This document shows positions 51,409 through 61,085 of a DNA stretch of 64,000 nucleotides, one piece after another; positions within the stretch are counted from its first letter, which is position 1; every line of letters starts with the position of its first letter. The position numbers and the translations under genes were made by a program. The notes below the pieces were generated by a model. It did no database searches and was not told where the DNA came from. It saw only the letters and a program-made list of their open reading frames with translations. Source of the DNA: Aequorivita iocasae (GTDB lineage Bacteria > Bacteroidota > Bacteroidia > Flavobacteriales > Flavobacteriaceae); assembly GCF_016757735.1 (NCBI RefSeq), contig NZ_CP068439.1, positions 1,240,001-1,304,000 on the forward strand, read 5' to 3'.

Positions 51409-54180
51409 ATGGATAAATTTTCCTTCTTAAACGCGGTTCACCCATCCCATATCGCGGAACTTTACGAAAAATATTTACAATACCCAGACAGCGTGGAACC
51501 TAGTTGGAGAGCCTTTTTTCAAGGCTTTGATTTTGGTTCTGAAAACACTGCACACGAGTTTTTCGGCATAAGCGAAGGGGCACAAGCACCCCAACTTGCC
51601 GAGGGAGATAATTGCGAGGATGTTGTAAAGGAGTTTCAAGTTGTAAAGCTTATTGATGGTTACAGAACCCGAGGGCATCTTTTTACCAAGACAAACCCCG
51701 TTCGTGAACGCAGAAAATATACACCCACGCTTGCTTTGGAAAATTTCGGGCTTTCCCAACACGATCTAAAAGCTACTTTTAAGGCGGGAGAAATTTTGGG
51801 CATAGGTGAAACTACGCTGGAGGAAATTATAAAGCACCTTGAAAGCATTTATTGCGATTCTATCGGGATTGAATATATGTACATTCGTAAGCCTGATGAA
51901 ATTCAATGGATTCAGCAGAAGTTGAATATAAACGATAATCAGCCCAATTTTTCTAAAGAACATAAAAAGCACATTTTAAAGAAACTTAACGAGGCTGTAG
52001 CTTTTGAGAGTTTTCTTCACACAAAATACGTAGGGCAGAAAAGGTTTTCTTTGGAAGGAGGCGAAAGCTTGATTCCTGCTTTGGACACCTTGATAGAAAA
52101 CGCCGCAGAAAAAGGCGTTGAAGAATTTGTAATGGGTATGGCCCACCGTGGTCGTTTGAGTACACTTACGAATATCTTCGGCAAAAGCGCAAAAGATATT
52201 TTTAGCGAATTTGACGGAAAAGACTACGCACAGGATATTTTTGACGGCGACGTAAAATATCACTTAGGTTGGACTTCCAAAAGAAAAACAGAATCCGGAA
52301 AAGAAATTAATCTAAACATTGCCCCAAACCCTTCACATTTGGAAACAGTGGGTGCAGTGGTTGAAGGAATAACTAGGGCCAAGCAAGATGACCATCACAA
52401 AGACAATCCAAACAAGGTCCTGCCAATAATCGTTCACGGCGATGCGGCAATTGCAGGACAAGGTATTGTTTATGAAATTGTACAAATGGCGCAGTTGGAT
52501 GGCTACAAAACCCAAGGAACAATTCATATTGTAGTTAATAATCAGATTGGTTTCACCACAAATTATTTGGATGCCCGCTCTTCCATATACTGTACCGATG
52601 TGGGAAAGGTGACCCTTTCACCTATACTTCACGTAAATGCTGATGATGTAGAAGCAGTGGTACATGCCATGAACTTTGCATTGGATTTCAGAATGGAATT
52701 TTCTCGCGATGTTTTCATCGATTTGTTAGGTTACAGAAAATATGGCCACAACGAGGGAGATGAGCCTAGATTTACGCAGCCAAAACTTTATAAAGCTATT
52801 GCAAAGCACAATAACCCACGCGATATTTATGCTGAAAAACTCATTGCAGAAGGTGTTATTGAGAAAGGTTATACGGACAAACTAGAGCAAGAATACAAAG
52901 ATAAGCTGGAAGAAAACCTTGAGGATTCCAGAAAAGAAGATAAAACCACCATCACCCCCTTTATGCAAGATGAATGGGACGGTTATGATTATGCCGAGGA
53001 AGATAAAATGATGGAAGCTGTTGACACCACTTTTGATTTAAAAAAGCTGGATGAAATTGCAGAAGTGATTACCAAATTGCCCGAGGATAAAAAATTCCTG
53101 AGAAAAATAGCCAAACTTGTTGAAGCAAGGCACCAAATGTATTTTGAAGATAACAAACTGGATTGGGCGATGGGAGAATTGCTTGCGTACGGTACTCTTT
53201 TAAAAGAAGGCCACGATGTACGTATGAGCGGACAGGATGTGGAACGCGGAACATTTTCGCACCGCCATGCCGTTATAAAAGTTGAAGACAGTGAAGAAGA
53301 AGTAGTGCTTTTAAACCATCTGAAAGGCGACCAAGGGGATTTTTATATATACAATTCCCTGCTTTCGGAATACGGCGTAGTGGGATTTGATTATGGTTAT
53401 GCAATGGCTAGCCCGAAAACCTTAACGCTTTGGGAGGCACAGTTTGGAGATTTCAGTAATGGAGCTCAGATAATGATAGATCAATATATATCTGCGGCCG
53501 AAGACAAATGGAAACTACAGAACGGTTTGGTAATGCTTTTGCCACACGGCTATGAAGGTCAAGGTGCAGAGCACTCTTCGGCACGAATGGAGCGCTACCT
53601 TCAACTATGTGCCACCGACAATATGTTTGTGGCAGACGTAACAACACCTGCGAACCTTTTTCATCTATTCAGAAGACAGATGAAAGTGAATTATCGCAAG
53701 CCTTTGATTGTATTTACTCCAAAAAGTTTATTGCGTCATCCAAAAGTGGTTTCAACTAAGGAAGAAATGGCAAATGGAAGTTTCCAAATGGTAATTGATG
53801 ATGCAGAGGCTAAAATATCAAAAGTGAAAACTTTAGTTTTTGTTACAGGAAAATTTTATTACGATCTGCTTGAAAAGCGAGAGGAATTGAATAGAGACGA
53901 TGTTGCGTTGGTTCGTGTGGAGCAATTATTCCCATTGCCAACAGATGAAATGAAGAAAATTCTCAAAAAGTACAAAAATGCAGATGATGTAGTTTGGGCT
54001 CAGGAAGAACCTAAAAACATGGGCGCCTATTCACACATTTTAATGCATTTTGAAGAAGCGAGAAATTTTAGGGTTTGCAGCAGAAAAATGTATGCTGCTC
54101 CTGCAGCTGGTAGTACTGTGAGATCAAAAGCGCGTCACGCCAAAGTGATTGAAAACGTGTTTGATAAAAATATGGATTAG
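51409..54180 (+). CDS. sucA: 2-oxoglutarate dehydrogenase E1 component
   Basis: Thiamine-diphosphate-dependent decarboxylase of the citric acid cycle, passing the succinyl group to the E2 encoded next. The chosen ATG gives 923 residues beginning MDKFSFLNAVHPSHIAELY, which matches the family N-terminus. The E1 core includes MAHRGRLSTL near 244 and GDAAIAGQGIVYE near 344 for ThDP binding, and a transketolase-like C-terminal half. E2 follows after 84 nt. Confidence 0.96.
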   Translation: MDKFSFLNAVHPSHIAELYEKYLQYPDSVEPSWRAFFQGFDFGSENTAHEFFGISEGAQAPQLAEGDNCEDVVKEFQVVKLIDGYRTRGHLFTKTNPVRERRKYTPTLALENFGLSQHDLKATFKAGEILGIGETTLEEIIKHLESIYCDSIGIEYMYIRKPDEIQWIQQKLNINDNQPNFSKEHKKHILKKLNEAVAFESFLHTKYVGQKRFSLEGGESLIPALDTLIENAAEKGVEEFVMGMAHRGRLSTLTNIFGKSAKDIFSEFDGKDYAQDIFDGDVKYHLGWTSKRKTESGKEINLNIAPNPSHLETVGAVVEGITRAKQDDHHKDNPNKVLPIIVHGDAAIAGQGIVYEIVQMAQLDGYKTQGTIHIVVNNQIGFTTNYLDARSSIYCTDVGKVTLSPILHVNADDVEAVVHAMNFALDFRMEFSRDVFIDLLGYRKYGHNEGDEPRFTQPKLYKAIAKHNNPRDIYAEKLIAEGVIEKGYTDKLEQEYKDKLEENLEDSRKEDKTTITPFMQDEWDGYDYAEEDKMMEAVDTTFDLKKLDEIAEVITKLPEDKKFLRKIAKLVEARHQMYFEDNKLDWAMGELLAYGTLLKEGHDVRMSGQDVERGTFSHRHAVIKVEDSEEEVVLLNHLKGDQGDFYIYNSLLSEYGVVGFDYGYAMASPKTLTLWEAQFGDFSNGAQIMIDQYISAAEDKWKLQNGLVMLLPHGYEGQGAEHSSARMERYLQLCATDNMFVADVTTPANLFHLFRRQMKVNYRKPLIVFTPKSLLRHPKVVSTKEEMANGSFQMVIDDAEAKISKVKTLVFVTGKFYYDLLEKREELNRDDVALVRVEQLFPLPTDEMKKILKKYKNADDVVWAQEEPKNMGAYSHILMHFEEARNFRVCSRKMYAAPAAGSTVRSKARHAKVIENVFDKNMD

Positions 54181-54264
54181 TTTTTCTGAAAATTTTTACA
54201 GAAAGAAAAAAGAAATTAAATTTAAAGAATTGTAAACCTAGGGTTTATATAAATTAAAGAACGT

Positions 54265-55506
54265 ATGGCATTAGAAATGAAAGTCCCCTCACCGGGAGAA
54301 TCCATCACCGAAGTTGAAATAGCATCTTGGCTAGTAGCAGATGGCGATTATGTGGAAAAAGACCAAGCAATCGCTGAAGTGGATAGCGACAAAGCAACAC
54401 TTGAACTTCCTGCCGAGGCAAGCGGTATTATCACATTAAAAGCGGAAGAGGGCGACACAGTTGCTGTCGGCGATGTAGTTTGCTTAATCGATACCGATGC
54501 TAAAAAGCCCGGTGGTGATGCTGAAAAGAAATCTGATAAAAAAGAGGAGGCCCCAAAAAAGGCAGAAGTCAAAAAAGAGACTCCTTCAAAACCATCAACT
54601 CCTAATCAAGAGCAGGATAATAAAACTTATGCTACGGGGTCACCTTCCCCTGCAGCCAAGAAAATCCTTGATGAGAAAGGAGTCGCTTCAAAAGATGTAA
54701 AGGGTACAGGGCGTGATGGGCGCATAACTAAAGACGATGCAACAAACGCTACACCTTCTATGGGAACTCCCGGCACAGGTAGTCGTGGCAGTGAGCGTAA
54801 AAAACTCTCTATGCTACGTAGAAAAGTTGCCGAGCGTTTGGTTTCAGCAAAAAATGAAACTGCAATGCTTACTACTTTTAACGAAGTAGACATGACTGCT
54901 ATTTTTGAATTGCGAAACCAATACAAAGAGCAGTTTAAAGAAAAACATGGAGTAGGTCTTGGTTTTATGTCCTTTTTCACACTGGCAGTAGTTCGCGCGT
55001 TGGAACTTTATCCAGACGTAAACTCCATGATTGATGGCGATTATATGATAACATACGATTTCAAAGACATATCTATTGCTGTTTCTGGGCCAAAAGGATT
55101 AATGGTTCCGGTGATTAGAAATGCTGAAAATCTAAGCTTCAGAGGTGTGGAAGATGAAGTGAAAAGACTTGCGATTAGAGCTCGCGATGGACAAATTACC
55201 GTGGATGAAATGACTGGCGGAACGTTTACCATCTCAAATGGTGGGGTTTTTGGAAGCATGCTTTCCACCCCAATTATAAACCCACCGCAGTCTGCAATTT
55301 TGGGTATGCACAATATCGTGGAACGTCCTATAGTTCGTGACGGCGGTATTGTTGTTGCACCTGTAATGTATGTGGCACTTTCTTATGATCACAGAATTAT
55401 TGATGGCCGTGAGTCTGTAGGATTTTTGGTAGCTGTAAAAGAAGCTTTGGAAAGCCCCGAAGAACTTTTGATGAACAATGATGTTAAGCGCGCCCTAGAA
55501 TTATAA
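54265..55506 (+). CDS. sucB: 2-oxoglutarate dehydrogenase E2 (dihydrolipoyl succinyltransferase)
   Basis: A 413-residue E2 subunit. It has one lipoyl domain with the modified lysine K43 in DSDKATLEL, a charged Lys/Glu-rich linker (about 80-120), a peripheral-subunit-binding domain (about 125-165), and a catalytic domain with the HRIIDGRE active-site motif near 375-385. E3 is not encoded here. The gene ends at a strong terminator, closing the sucAB unit. Confidence 0.96.
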   Translation: MALEMKVPSPGESITEVEIASWLVADGDYVEKDQAIAEVDSDKATLELPAEASGIITLKAEEGDTVAVGDVVCLIDTDAKKPGGDAEKKSDKKEEAPKKAEVKKETPSKPSTPNQEQDNKTYATGSPSPAAKKILDEKGVASKDVKGTGRDGRITKDDATNATPSMGTPGTGSRGSERKKLSMLRRKVAERLVSAKNETAMLTTFNEVDMTAIFELRNQYKEQFKEKHGVGLGFMSFFTLAVVRALELYPDVNSMIDGDYMITYDFKDISIAVSGPKGLMVPVIRNAENLSFRGVEDEVKRLAIRARDGQITVDEMTGGTFTISNGGVFGSMLSTPIINPPQSAILGMHNIVERPIVRDGGIVVAPVMYVALSYDHRIIDGRESVGFLVAVKEALESPEELLMNNDVKRALEL

Positions 55507-55529
55507 ATTACAAAAATGATAGAAAATAA

Positions 55530-55559
55530 AAATCCGGCCTGTAGAGCCGGATTTTTTTG
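55530..55559 (+). terminator. Intrinsic terminator of sucAB
   Basis: AAATCCGGC pairs perfectly with GCCGGATTT around a 7-nt loop, followed by a run of T, 23 nt after the E2 stop. Confidence 0.9.
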
Positions 55560-55578
55560 GTTAGTTAGGAAACATCTT

Positions 55579-55722
55579 CTAGTAAAAAATAATTGTACTG
55601 ATCAGGTTTAATAAAAGAATCAGTACTATCGAAATAGTTAGTACCAACACTAAGGGTTTTTTGGTAGTTTCAGAACGATGGATGTCCTTCTCTTTTTCTT
55701 CTATATAAACCGTATCTTTCAT
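55579..55722 (-). CDS. Putative 47-residue single-helix membrane protein
   Basis: A short frame starting MKDTVYIEEKEKDIHRS. It has a charged N-terminal half and one C-terminal hydrophobic helix (about 24-46) that reads as a tail anchor. I chose the ATG at 55722 over an upstream one because the upstream addition looks non-coding. It lies downstream of the response-regulator gene on the same strand. There is no family assignment; the main support is the clean charged-plus-helix pattern. Confidence 0.45.
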   Translation of the reverse strand: MKDTVYIEEKEKDIHRSETTKKPLVLVLTISIVLILLLNLISTIIFY

Positions 55723-55801
55723 AGTGTAAATATCAGATATTATCCAGAAAAATAAAATACGTGGAAACACGTAAATTTTCAAAATTCTTGTCTAAGGGTT
55801 T

Positions 55802-56440
55802 CTATAACAATTTGTCATGGTGCTCTTTTGCCCAAATCAGGAGGCTGTTTGTTTTGGGTTCAATGTTTAGCTTTGTAATAATGTTGCTGCGGTGTTTTTC
55901 TACAGTTCTGTAAGAAATAAATAACTGTGATGCAATTTCTTTATTGGTTTTGTCCTGAGCTATTAATTTCAAAATTTTTTTTTCAGAAGGGGTGAGGGTA
56001 GCAAGCTCACTATCTTCCACTAGCACCACACCAATAAGTTCTTTTATCTTTTCGCTAAAAAAAGGAACCCCTTCCTTAACGGTCTTAATACAATTTTCAA
56101 TTTCTTCAAGTGCGAATTCTTTTAATATATATCCAAAGATGTTAAGCTCTTGAGCCTTTTGGTATAGGTCCTTTTCTTTATGAAGCGTAATCAGTACAAT
56201 TTTGGTCTGAATATCGGTTCTTTTACATTGTTGGGCAATTTCCAATCCAGACATATACGGCATCTGAATATCCAAGATGGCAATGTCTGGCTTTTTCTGG
56301 GTGATTAAATTGTAGGCTTCTCTTCCATCTTTTCCGCTTCCCAATAAATTATAGCCTTTTTCAATCAAAAAGTCGCTTAGCCCTTTTAATAAAAGGGGAT
56401 GATCGTCTGCAATAATGATGGATGGTGTAGTTTCGCTCAT
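55802..56440 (-). CDS. NarL/LuxR-type response regulator
   Basis: A 212-residue two-component regulator. The receiver domain (about 6-125) has D12/D13 and the phosphorylated aspartate D57. The LuxR-type helix-turn-helix (about 148-200) has LTPSEKKILKLIAQ and KEIASQLFISYRTVEKHR. Its start overlaps the sensor kinase stop by 4 nt (ATGA), so the two form a cognate pair. Confidence 0.93.
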   Translation of the reverse strand: MSETTPSIIIADDHPLLLKGLSDFLIEKGYNLLGSGKDGREAYNLITQKKPDIAILDIQMPYMSGLEIAQQCKRTDIQTKIVLITLHKEKDLYQKAQELNIFGYILKEFALEEIENCIKTVKEGVPFFSEKIKELIGVVLVEDSELATLTPSEKKILKLIAQDKTNKEIASQLFISYRTVEKHRSNIITKLNIEPKTNSLLIWAKEHHDKLL

Positions 56441-58446
56441 AATGGAAATTGAAATTCCAGCACAGTGCCGGTGTCCTTTTTGGAAGTTACCTTCATTTGA
56501 CCTTTCAAGAATTTTGTACGTTCCAAAAGTGTTTTTAAGCCCAACGATTTTACATCTTGATATTTTTCGGCAAAATCAAAACCTACGCCATTGTCACGAA
56601 TGGATATCAAGATATTGTTGGCAAACTTTTTTATGGAAACCTTTCCGGCCTCTGCGTCTGCATGTTTTAAAATATTGCTCAGGCTTTCTTGAATGATTCT
56701 ATAAATATTTACTTCGTCTTCTTTTGAGAAGATATCATCGATATTATCAATCTCTGCAGAAATGAAAAGCGTTGTGTTTTCATCTATTTGATTTATGGTA
56801 TATTCAATTGCCTTTGTGATACCGAGTTCCTGTAACTGAAATGGGTGCAGGTCGCGTGAGATAGCACGAACTTCCTCAATGGTATGGTCCACCATTTTTT
56901 TGGCGTCTGTATCACCGCTACTCATTAACTTGTTTTTTATCACCAATAATTGCTGGCCAATGCCATCATGGAGGTCCTTTGAAATTCTCCTTCTTTCGCC
57001 CTCCTGTGAAATTAGAAGCTCTTGGCTAAATTTTTCCTGAAGAACTTTATTGCTTTTTAAATGTCTTTGATTTCTGTACAAAAGGATGAGTCCAAAACCT
57101 AGGAGAATGGCGATACCTCCAAAAAGCATCGCTTTTTTGAAACTTTCATTATCTTTTTCCAAAAGGCTTATGCTGGTGGTTTTTTCTACCAGTTCTTTTT
57201 CTTTTTTTTCGGTTTCGTAGAGCGTTTGGTAGTATGCGAGTGCATTTGCGGTACTTCGGTTGTAAATGGAATCTTTTATGGCAGTGGAGGCTTGACTGTT
57301 CTCAATGCTTTTTTTGTATTCTCCCATATCATAATAGATTTCAGATAAAAAGGAATACGTCCCCATAATTTCATCTTCAACTCCCAAACTTTTGGCAATT
57401 TCTAGCTTTTTCTTTGCAAGTTCTAGTGCCTCTTCATAGTTGCCGATGGTCTGTAGATATTTGGCTTTTCCGCCCAAAAAGTTCAGTTCGGCGGCGGGAT
57501 TTCCTGAAAGGTCAAAATCTAACGCTTCCAATAAATCCAAATGTTTTTTGGCTTCAATAATTTTATTTTGCTCGCAATAATATTCTATAAGCCGGGAGTG
57601 AATTCCTATATAGGTAGATTTGTTTGAATTGTCATGGTCAAAACTCTTTTCGGCCATCAGCAATGCCTTATATTCCAAATCACGATTGCCCATTTTTTTA
57701 TAGTCTAGGGCTTGGTTGTAATATTCATAAGATAAAAATTGATTGAGCCCCAAGCTCTTCATTTTCTCAATTAAAGCATCGCGCTCAACCTTGGCCTTTT
57801 GATGAAAACCATTCATGCTGAACATGCTTATAATGCCCTGTTGGGCATACACCATATAATCATATTCCTCTGAATCTTCATACATGGTATAGGCGCGGGT
57901 GAAGTCCTCACCGGCCAGTACAAATTTCCCCATTTGTGAATATGCTTGCCCTCTAAAAAGATAGGTGTCTGCAATATTCATAGTGTCTTTTGAAGAAAAA
58001 TTTTCTAATGCAACGTTATAGTCTTCAATGGCTCTTTTAAGGTCTACCTTAGTATTGGCGCTACCGCGTTTCATATATAATCCACCTAATAAAAGGCTGT
58101 CCTCTATTTTATATTTTCGGGCCAAAACGCTGTTTATAACGGTAATTGCGTTTAGTGGATCATTCGCATAATTGGTAAGCGGATACTGAAGGTTCATTGC
58201 TTTTTTTGCCGCCAGTTCTATGCTGTCCAATTCTTGGGCAAGATCTATATATTGCAGACTGTATTTAATGAAGGCTCCTGGGTCTTTTGAATAAGTCCGC
58301 TTTAATAGACTGTCGAGTGCCGTTAGTTTCTCCAGTTTGTTAGGGGTCGTGTTTACAATCTTTTCATAATATGAAATATTCTGTCCATATCCTGAAATGG
58401 AGTAAAGCGTAAGAATGAAAAGGAATGCAAATATTTTTTTCAGCAC
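56437..58446 (-). CDS. TPR-repeat sensor histidine kinase (HisKA_3 type)
   Basis: A 669-residue membrane kinase. It has a signal peptide (about 1-21), periplasmic tetratricopeptide repeats (about 60-400), a coiled coil (about 405-435), one membrane helix (440-457), then the cytoplasmic HisKA_3 dimerisation motif RRISKDLHDGIGQQL with H493, and an ATPase domain with DNGVGFDF. This layout is common in Bacteroidota and is paired with NarL-type regulators. The signal sensed is unknown. Confidence 0.92.
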   Translation of the reverse strand: MLKKIFAFLFILTLYSISGYGQNISYYEKIVNTTPNKLEKLTALDSLLKRTYSKDPGAFIKYSLQYIDLAQELDSIELAAKKAMNLQYPLTNYANDPLNAITVINSVLARKYKIEDSLLLGGLYMKRGSANTKVDLKRAIEDYNVALENFSSKDTMNIADTYLFRGQAYSQMGKFVLAGEDFTRAYTMYEDSEEYDYMVYAQQGIISMFSMNGFHQKAKVERDALIEKMKSLGLNQFLSYEYYNQALDYKKMGNRDLEYKALLMAEKSFDHDNSNKSTYIGIHSRLIEYYCEQNKIIEAKKHLDLLEALDFDLSGNPAAELNFLGGKAKYLQTIGNYEEALELAKKKLEIAKSLGVEDEIMGTYSFLSEIYYDMGEYKKSIENSQASTAIKDSIYNRSTANALAYYQTLYETEKKEKELVEKTTSISLLEKDNESFKKAMLFGGIAILLGFGLILLYRNQRHLKSNKVLQEKFSQELLISQEGERRRISKDLHDGIGQQLLVIKNKLMSSGDTDAKKMVDHTIEEVRAISRDLHPFQLQELGITKAIEYTINQIDENTTLFISAEIDNIDDIFSKEDEVNIYRIIQESLSNILKHADAEAGKVSIKKFANNILISIRDNGVGFDFAEKYQDVKSLGLKTLLERTKFLKGQMKVTSKKDTGTVLEFQFPL

Positions 58447-58516
58447 AAAAAAGATTATTTCAGAAGAAAGATAAAAGTACTTAAATTATTGGAAATAAAC
58501 ATATCAGCAACCCATT

Positions 58517-58951
58517 CTATTTCACGTAAAAACAATTTCTTCCATAATCAATAACTGCCCTGTGCTGTTTTAAAAAATCTGCGCCTATTATTCCGTGTAT
58601 GGCCTCTTCATTGGCCTGTAAAAGTGCTTCATTTACATGTGAAAGATCAAAAAGCACAAAATCCATGTTTTTTATTTCCCAATCCGCTATACTAAATTTA
58701 TTTTTCCTAGAAAGCATGGTTTCCATATTTACAGCGCCGGCGCCAGCAGCTTTAATGATACTTTCTTCACTAATCAATAAAAAATGGGCGCTGTCCGTAA
58801 AGCCAACGCAGCTTGTGGAAGCACCCGTGTCTAAAATAAAATTGCCTGAAACACCATTGATTTTGGCCGAAAATAGATAATGGCCTGTGGCAAGCTTTTT
58901 TAATGGAATACGGTAAAAACCCTCGGCTTCAATAAATTTGCGTAACTGCAT
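58517..58951 (-). CDS. Retropepsin-like aspartyl protease family protein
   Basis: A 144-residue single-domain protein with the catalytic DTGAS motif (41-45) and a second conserved stretch, GIIGADFLKQH, near 122. This is the layout of single-domain aspartyl proteases that dimerise to form one active site. I chose the ATG at 58951; the longer frame crosses the divergent tatD promoter. No signal peptide is visible, so it is probably cytoplasmic. Activity is inferred. Confidence 0.8.
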   Translation of the reverse strand: MQLRKFIEAEGFYRIPLKKLATGHYLFSAKINGVSGNFILDTGASTSCVGFTDSAHFLLISEESIIKAAGAGAVNMETMLSRKNKFSIADWEIKNMDFVLFDLSHVNEALLQANEEAIHGIIGADFLKQHRAVIDYGRNCFYVK

Positions 58952-58986
58952 CAATTTTTTTGTGTAAAGATAGCAAACAAAATAAG

Positions 58987-58994
58987 TAGCTTTG
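58987..58994 (+). promoter_or_regulatory. -7 element of the tatD promoter
   Basis: TAGCTTTG is a perfect TAnnTTTG element ending only 6 nt before the tatD ATG, implying a leaderless or near-leaderless transcript. Confidence 0.6.
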
Positions 58995-58999
58995 CAACT

Positions 59000-59764
59000 A
59001 TGCTTACAGATACCCATACCCATTTATACAGCGAGGCGTTTGCCGAGGATCGTGCTGAAATGATGCAACGTGCCTTTGATAAAAATATAAAACGCTTTTT
59101 CGTCCCGGCAATTGATTCTGGTTATACGGAAGCCATGTATGCCCTGGAAAAACAATATCCGGCAAATGTCTTTTTAATGATGGGGCTGCATCCAACGTCG
59201 GTGAAAGAGAATTTTGAGGAAGAGTTAGCGCACGTTGAGGAACAATTCAATAAAAGAAATTTTTACGCAGTGGGCGAAATAGGAATTGATCTATATTGGG
59301 ACAAATCTACTTTGGAAATTCAAAAGATTGCTTTTAAAAGACAAATTCAATTGGCAAAAAAACACAAATTGCCCATCGTGATCCACTGCCGTGATGCTTT
59401 TGATGAAATATTTGAAGTTTTGGAAACAGAGAAAAGTGATGGTCTCTTCGGAATATTTCACTGCTTCACAGGTACTTTTGAACAGGCCGCAAGAGCAATT
59501 TCCTTCAATATGAAATTGGGCATTGGGGGAGTGGTTACTTTCAAAAATGGAAAGATTGATACATTTTTGGACCAAATTCCGTTAAAACACGTCGTTTTGG
59601 AAACCGATTCGCCCTATCTTGCCCCAGCGCCTTTCCGAGGAAAAAGAAACGAAAGTAGTTACGTGGCTGTGGTCTGTAAAAAACTTTCGGAGATTTATAA
59701 TGTTTCGGAGGAAGAAATAGCGAGGATTACTACTGAAAATTCAAAAGATATTTTTGGAATATAA
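59000..59764 (+). CDS. tatD: TatD-family metal-dependent hydrolase
   Basis: A 254-residue TIM-barrel metallohydrolase (deoxyribonuclease/deacylase superfamily). It has the N-terminal DTHTHLY metal motif (4-10), GEIGID near 92, HCRDAFDE near 129, HCFTG near 153 and ETDSPYLAP near 200. Members act as 3'-5' DNases or D-aminoacyl hydrolases. The asparaginase gene starts 6 nt after its stop, so the two are co-transcribed. Confidence 0.92.
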   Translation: MLTDTHTHLYSEAFAEDRAEMMQRAFDKNIKRFFVPAIDSGYTEAMYALEKQYPANVFLMMGLHPTSVKENFEEELAHVEEQFNKRNFYAVGEIGIDLYWDKSTLEIQKIAFKRQIQLAKKHKLPIVIHCRDAFDEIFEVLETEKSDGLFGIFHCFTGTFEQAARAISFNMKLGIGGVVTFKNGKIDTFLDQIPLKHVVLETDSPYLAPAPFRGKRNESSYVAVVCKKLSEIYNVSEEEIARITTENSKDIFGI

Positions 59765-59769
59765 ATAAT

Positions 59770-60798
59770 ATGACAAAAAAACCAAACATACTCCTTATAT
59801 ATACCGGCGGAACCATCGGGATGATCAAGGATTTCGAAACTGGTGCGTTGCGCAATTTCAATTTTGATGAACTGCTGAACCACATTCCCGAACTAAAACT
59901 TTTGGACTGTAGCATTACAACTACATCTTTTAAAAAACCAATAGACAGTTCCAATATGAACCCGCAATATTGGGTTGCTATTGCAACCATAATTGAAGAG
60001 AACTATGACAAAATGGATGGGTTTGTGGTGCTACATGGTAGTGATACCATGAGCTACACAGCTTCAGCTTTAAGTTTTATGTTGGAAAACCTTGGCAAAC
60101 CTGTAATCTTTACCGGTTCCCAACTCCCCATCGGCGATTTGCGTACCGATGCAAAAGAAAACCTTATTACTTCCATTCAGATTGCCGCACTTCAGGAAAA
60201 AGGAGTGTCAAAAATTGCTGAGGTCTGTCTTTATTTTGAATACAAATTGTACCGGGCAAACAGGACCACAAAAATTAATGCGGAACATTTTGAGGCATTC
60301 GCCTCACTAAATTATCCCGAACTCGTGCAGAGTGGCGTACATTTGGTTGTAAACAATGAAGCCCTTTACAGACCCAATAGAAGAAAAAAACTGAAGGTCC
60401 ATAAAACATTGGAGAGTAATATTCTTTTAGTAAAAATGTTCCCCGGAATTAATGAGGCCACAATAAAATATCTTTTTGATTATCCAGATATGAAAGGATT
60501 GGTGCTGGAAACTTATGGTGCTGGCAACGTTACCAATGCCGATTGGTTTTTAAAATCGTTAAAAGCTGTTATAAAAAAAGGAATTCCGGTAATCAATGTA
60601 ACGCAATGTTCTGGCGGAAGCGTTAATATGGGGCTTTATGAAACCAGCACAGAGTTAAAAAAAATGGGTGTAATAAGTGCAAAAGATTGCACTACAGAAG
60701 CATCCTTGGCAAAATTGATGTATTTGCTGGGTCAGAAAATTTCGGCTAACAGCTTCAAAACCATATTCGAAACCTCTTTACGCGGAGAAATGCAATAA
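59770..60798 (+). CDS. ansA: Type I (cytoplasmic) L-asparaginase
   Basis: Hydrolyses L-asparagine to aspartate and ammonia. The 342-residue protein has the nucleophile threonine in YTGGTIGM (about T12) and the second signature HGSDTMSYTAS near 89-99 with its conserved threonine and aspartate. It lacks a signal peptide, supporting the cytoplasmic type. It is coupled to tatD. Confidence 0.94.
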   Translation: MTKKPNILLIYTGGTIGMIKDFETGALRNFNFDELLNHIPELKLLDCSITTTSFKKPIDSSNMNPQYWVAIATIIEENYDKMDGFVVLHGSDTMSYTASALSFMLENLGKPVIFTGSQLPIGDLRTDAKENLITSIQIAALQEKGVSKIAEVCLYFEYKLYRANRTTKINAEHFEAFASLNYPELVQSGVHLVVNNEALYRPNRRKKLKVHKTLESNILLVKMFPGINEATIKYLFDYPDMKGLVLETYGAGNVTNADWFLKSLKAVIKKGIPVINVTQCSGGSVNMGLYETSTELKKMGVISAKDCTTEASLAKLMYLLGQKISANSFKTIFETSLRGEMQ

Positions 60799-60877
60799 AT
60801 AAACCGCCCAAATTATTTTATAGCGTTATTTTTTTTGTGATATTTGGCACTCCATTTTAAAAATGGCTTAAATTTAT

Positions 60878-60965
60878 AGAGAGGTGGCCGAGTGGTCGAA
60901 GGCGCACGCCTGGAAAGTGTGTATACGCCACAAGCGTATCGAGGGTTCGAATCCCTTCCTCTCTG
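60878..60965 (+). tRNA. tRNA-Ser (anticodon GGA)
   Basis: A class II tRNA of 88 nt. The acceptor stem AGAGAGG pairs with CCTCTCT. The anticodon loop CTGGAAA gives GGA, the long variable arm contains ATACGC/GCGTAT, and the T loop is GGGTTCGAATCCC. CCA is not encoded. Confidence 0.96.
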
Positions 60966-61085
60966 CAACAAACTTATGGTCTATTAAAAAACTCATGTAG
61001 AGTGTACATTAATATTCTTGCAGATTAACTAAATTATTTTATATCTTTAAACCTTTAACTAAAAACAAACTTTAAGTCGATAGCA

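Noticed and set aside
60878-60965. tRNA-Ser as a second integration site
   Set aside because: Both flanks are ordinary housekeeping and transport genes; no repeats or mobile-element genes lie nearby.
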